This document shows, one piece after another, positions 61,677 to 64,000 of a DNA stretch of 64,000 nucleotides. The DNA comes from Bernardetiaceae bacterium. Lineage in GTDB: Bacteria > Bacteroidota > Bacteroidia > Cytophagales > Thermoflexibacteraceae. The stretch covers positions 27,820 to 91,819 of the forward strand of contig JANWWZ010000011.1 of assembly GCA_025057115.1 (NCBI GenBank). The letters are read 5' to 3'. The stretch's first letter is position 1, and every line of letters starts with the position of its first letter. Under the pieces are notes generated by a model, which saw nothing but the letters and a program-made list of their open reading frames with translations, did no database searches and was not told where the DNA came from. Both the position numbers and the translations under genes were made by a program.

Positions 61677-63815
61677 TTGTGCGAAAATGTTATATTTGAG
61701 CGGGAAATATGTGAGCGTTTGGCTGATATTTTAGACACTAAAATAGAATACCTCAAAGGGGTAGGTCCGCAGCGAGCTGCTTTACTCAATGCTGAGTTAA
61801 AAATTTTTACTTATGGCGATTTGCTGGAACATTATCCGTTCCGGCACGAAGACCGCACTAAGTTTTACACAATCGCAGAAATTACTGAGGACCTACCAGG
61901 TGTTCAACTGCGCGGCTGTATCGAAAGCATCGAACTACAAGGAGAAGGATCTAAAAAACGACTAATAGCACGCCTTGCTGACTCCACCGGTGAAGTAGAA
62001 TTAGTATGGTTTCAAGGTATTCAGTGGATAGCCCATCAACTTAAAATAGGCATTGAGTACGTAGTCTTTGGCAAACCTACTTTATTTGGCAGAAAAATAA
62101 GCATCGCCCATCCTGAGATAGAACCCTATCTTCCTGGCTACAGCGAACAGCAAATAGGACTTATTCCCATCTATCATACTACGGAAAAGCTCAAAAAGCA
62201 CTTCCTAGACAGCAAGGGCATAGCACGGCTGCAAAAACACTTGTTAGAAACCATCGGAGAGCGAATAGAGGAAAACTTGCCTCCCTACGCACTGGAAAAA
62301 TACAAACTTCTGGGGCGCAAAGAAGCAATTGCTAATTTGCACTTTCCCAAGTCAGCCGAGTTGCTCAAAAAGGCGCTGGCGCGGATGAAGTTTGAGGAAT
62401 TCTTTTTTATTCAATTGCGGCTGCTCATGCAAATGAAAGCCCGCAAAGAACACAATCCTGGAAAAGTATTTCGCAACTTAAGCCTACTTCACGACTTTTA
62501 CAAACATCACCTTCCTTTTACTCTCACCGATGCCCAAAAACGAGTAATAAAGGAAATTTATGCCGATATGAAGTCTGGCAGGCAAATGAATCGCTTGCTA
62601 CAAGGTGATGTAGGCAGTGGAAAAACTATCGTCGCTTTCATTGCCATGCTCATTGCCATAAGCAACGGCGCTCAAGCATGCCTCATGGTCCCCACTGAAA
62701 TTTTAGCCGACCAGCATTACCAACACCTCAAAACATTTGCTAATCGAATGGGAGTGAAAATAGGCAAACTTACTGGTTCTACTAAAACTGCTGAGCGGCA
62801 ACAGTTGCTGGAAGAATTGCAAAATGGTAGCCTCCCAATTGTAGTAGGTACACATGCTTTAATCGAAGATCGCGTCCAGTTCAACAATTTGGGTCTGTGT
62901 ATTATTGATGAGCAACATCGCTTTGGTGTAGCGCAACGAGCTAAGTTATGGGAAAAAAATCAGGCAGTTTATCCTCATATCTTAGTAATGACTGCTACTC
63001 CCATCCCGCGCACGCTCGCCATGACACTCTACGGCGACTTGGATGTTTCCATCATCGACCAACTGCCAGCAGGTAGAAAACCCATTCAAACGGTTCATTT
63101 TTACGAGGCTCATCGGCTCAAGGTATTTGGTTTTATCAAGCAACAACTTGCCAAAGGCAGACAAGCCTATGTAGTATATCCCCTTATAGAAGAGTCTGAA
63201 AAAATTGACTACAAGAACCTCATGGATGGGTATGAAAGTATTTGCCGCGCCTTTCCAGATGTGCCTGTTAGCATTGTGCACGGAAAAATGAGACCGCAGG
63301 ACAAAGATTACGAAATGCAGCGCTTTGCCAAAGGCGAAACCAAAATCATGGTGGCTACTACAGTCATAGAAGTAGGGGTAAATGTTCCTAACGCCACGGT
63401 AATGGTGATAGAAAACGCAGAAAGATTTGGACTTGCACAACTTCACCAATTGCGCGGCAGAGTAGGGCGTGGTGCTGAGCAATCCTATTGCATTCTAATG
63501 ACAGACTATAAACTTAGCAAAGAAGCAAAGCTGCGCATAGAAACTATGGTGCGCACCAACAATGGCTTTGAAATCGCAGATATAGACCTGCGCCTACGCG
63601 GTCCAGGAGATATAGAAGGAACACAACAAAGCGGTATTTTGGATTTGCGGCTTGCTGATATCAGCCGTGACCAGAAGATTTTACAAGCTGCCCGCGAAAC
63701 TGCTCAAGAAATTCTCGCCCAAGACCCTCACCTTGCTTTTCCAGAACACCAACCTACTTTGCAGTATCTACACCGCACTAGCAAACAACCCCAACGTTGG
63801 GCACATATTAGCTAG
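61677..63815 (+). CDS. recG: ATP-dependent DNA helicase RecG
   Basis: 712 residues if started at TTG 61677; a TTG at 61719 would give MADILDTKIEYLKGVGPQRA, closer to the family N-terminus. No ATG is in frame near either. The wedge/OB domain lies at about 50-160, helicase motifs are LLQGDVGSGKTIVA (I), TATPIPRTLAMT (III area) and DEQHRFG (II), and LHQLRGRVGRG is motif VI. It remodels stalled forks and recombination junctions. The end RTSKQPQRWAHIS is somewhat longer than usual. Confidence 0.95.
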   Translation: MCENVIFEREICERLADILDTKIEYLKGVGPQRAALLNAELKIFTYGDLLEHYPFRHEDRTKFYTIAEITEDLPGVQLRGCIESIELQGEGSKKRLIARLADSTGEVELVWFQGIQWIAHQLKIGIEYVVFGKPTLFGRKISIAHPEIEPYLPGYSEQQIGLIPIYHTTEKLKKHFLDSKGIARLQKHLLETIGERIEENLPPYALEKYKLLGRKEAIANLHFPKSAELLKKALARMKFEEFFFIQLRLLMQMKARKEHNPGKVFRNLSLLHDFYKHHLPFTLTDAQKRVIKEIYADMKSGRQMNRLLQGDVGSGKTIVAFIAMLIAISNGAQACLMVPTEILADQHYQHLKTFANRMGVKIGKLTGSTKTAERQQLLEELQNGSLPIVVGTHALIEDRVQFNNLGLCIIDEQHRFGVAQRAKLWEKNQAVYPHILVMTATPIPRTLAMTLYGDLDVSIIDQLPAGRKPIQTVHFYEAHRLKVFGFIKQQLAKGRQAYVVYPLIEESEKIDYKNLMDGYESICRAFPDVPVSIVHGKMRPQDKDYEMQRFAKGETKIMVATTVIEVGVNVPNATVMVIENAERFGLAQLHQLRGRVGRGAEQSYCILMTDYKLSKEAKLRIETMVRTNNGFEIADIDLRLRGPGDIEGTQQSGILDLRLADISRDQKILQAARETAQEILAQDPHLAFPEHQPTLQYLHRTSKQPQRWAHIS

Positions 63816-63827
63816 TAGTTACCTTTG
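63797..63827 (+). promoter_or_regulatory. Promoter of the AAA/PD-(D/E)XK gene
   Basis: TTG at 63797-63799, a 20-base spacer and TACCTTTG at 63820-63827, with the ATG at 63876. It is a full match to the -33/-7 consensus and lies across the recG stop. Confidence 0.65.
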
Positions 63828-63875
63828 TACCTAATATTACAAGCAACGATATTGCTTTGCAGGTGCGCTGCCCAT

Positions 63876-64000
63876 ATGAAACAACTCCCTTTACTTCCCA
63901 CTGGTCAGCAAGACTTTGCCGAGCTGAGGCGGACACAACGGCTCTACGTGGACAAAACATTTTACGTATGGCAACTGCTCCAACAAGGCAGCATTTTCTT
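63876..64000 (+). CDS. AAA-ATPase-like/PD-(D/E)XK nuclease family protein, partial
   Basis: The first 41 residues are present before the window ends. LPTGQQDFAELRRTQRLYVDKTFYVWQLL matches the start of the AAA-ATPase-like family (PF09820) with a C-terminal DUF1703 nuclease domain; FAELR ... YVDKT is characteristic. These genes occur in many copies in some Bacteroidota and their role is not established. The nuclease end lies outside the window. Confidence 0.8.
   Translation, partial: MKQLPLLPTGQQDFAELRRTQRLYVDKTFYVWQLLQQGSIF

Overview
The window is bacterial chromosome from a member of the Bacteroidota, most likely a Cytophagales-like, pigmented aerobe. Supporting signs: a small-subunit gene run rpmB-rpmG-DUF4295-ftsY; TonB-dependent receptors, one with a carboxypeptidase-regulatory N-domain; GWxTD, SiaB/SiaC and SPOR proteins; an N-acyl-ornithine carbamoyltransferase; -7 boxes of the TAnnTTTG type with almost no Shine-Dalgarno signals; and carotenoid genes. 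No tRNA, rRNA, CRISPR array, transposase or phage gene was recognised.

Layout. 1-720: dense hairpin-repeat region (A) ending in a copy of the 3' end of a thioredoxin-family gene that lies 30 kb away. 721-8.9 kb: a large SpoIIE sensor phosphatase, a decayed repeat (B), recN, a membrane cytochrome c, an SPFH protein and a small outer-membrane barrel. 9.1-14.7 kb: Na+/alanine symporter, lycopene cyclase, the SiaC/SiaB phospho-switch pair, and an ABC1 kinase with a TetR regulator. 14.8-23 kb: TonB receptor, exonuclease plus CBS/nucleotidyltransferase pair, and a long leucine-rich-repeat protein. 23.1-29.7 kb: SGNH hydrolase, fabI, ribosomal proteins, ftsY, rhomboid, hslU and an isolated nuoH. 29.9-37.7 kb: Spy-like protein, a 5'-truncated gene, repeat region C, then TlpA-like, RlpA/SPOR, glycosyltransferase, J-domain-like and cyclophilin genes. 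37.8-38.7 kb: repeat region D. 38.8-52.2 kb: carotenoid hydratase, GAF sensor, protoporphyrinogen oxidase, zinc-ribbon protein, carbamoyltransferase, NqrM-like and DUF368 membrane proteins, glycosyltransferase, redoxin, a second SpoIIE phosphatase, and a FecA-like receptor with a GWxTD protein. 52.4-64 kb: ruvA, two unknowns, two amidases, a LolD-type ATPase, lepA, glutathione peroxidase, a TRAP binding protein, an iron-binding lipoprotein behind a palindromic operator, recG, and the start of an AAA/PD-(D/E)XK gene cut by the window end.

The most unusual content is a dispersed, modular repeat family (regions A, B, C, D) built from palindromes with the arm TTGTTCGTG and a 4-base loop. The palindromes vary by compensatory changes at two stem positions, which implies selection on the folded form. 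Copies A and C are inverted relative to each other and nearly identical over 267 bp. Copy boundaries coincide with a displaced gene fragment and a truncated gene, so the family looks recombinationally active. I do not recognise it as a named element.

Functional links I infer: two SpoIIE phosphatases with SiaB and SiaC suggest a phosphorylation switch; CrtY with CruF suggests a monocyclic 1'-hydroxy carotenoid; RlpA, SPOR and two amidases serve the cell wall; the FecA-like receptor and the FbpA-like lipoprotein serve iron uptake. Start sites were mostly chosen where the signal peptide or family N-terminus begins, because no ribosome-binding site guides the choice.
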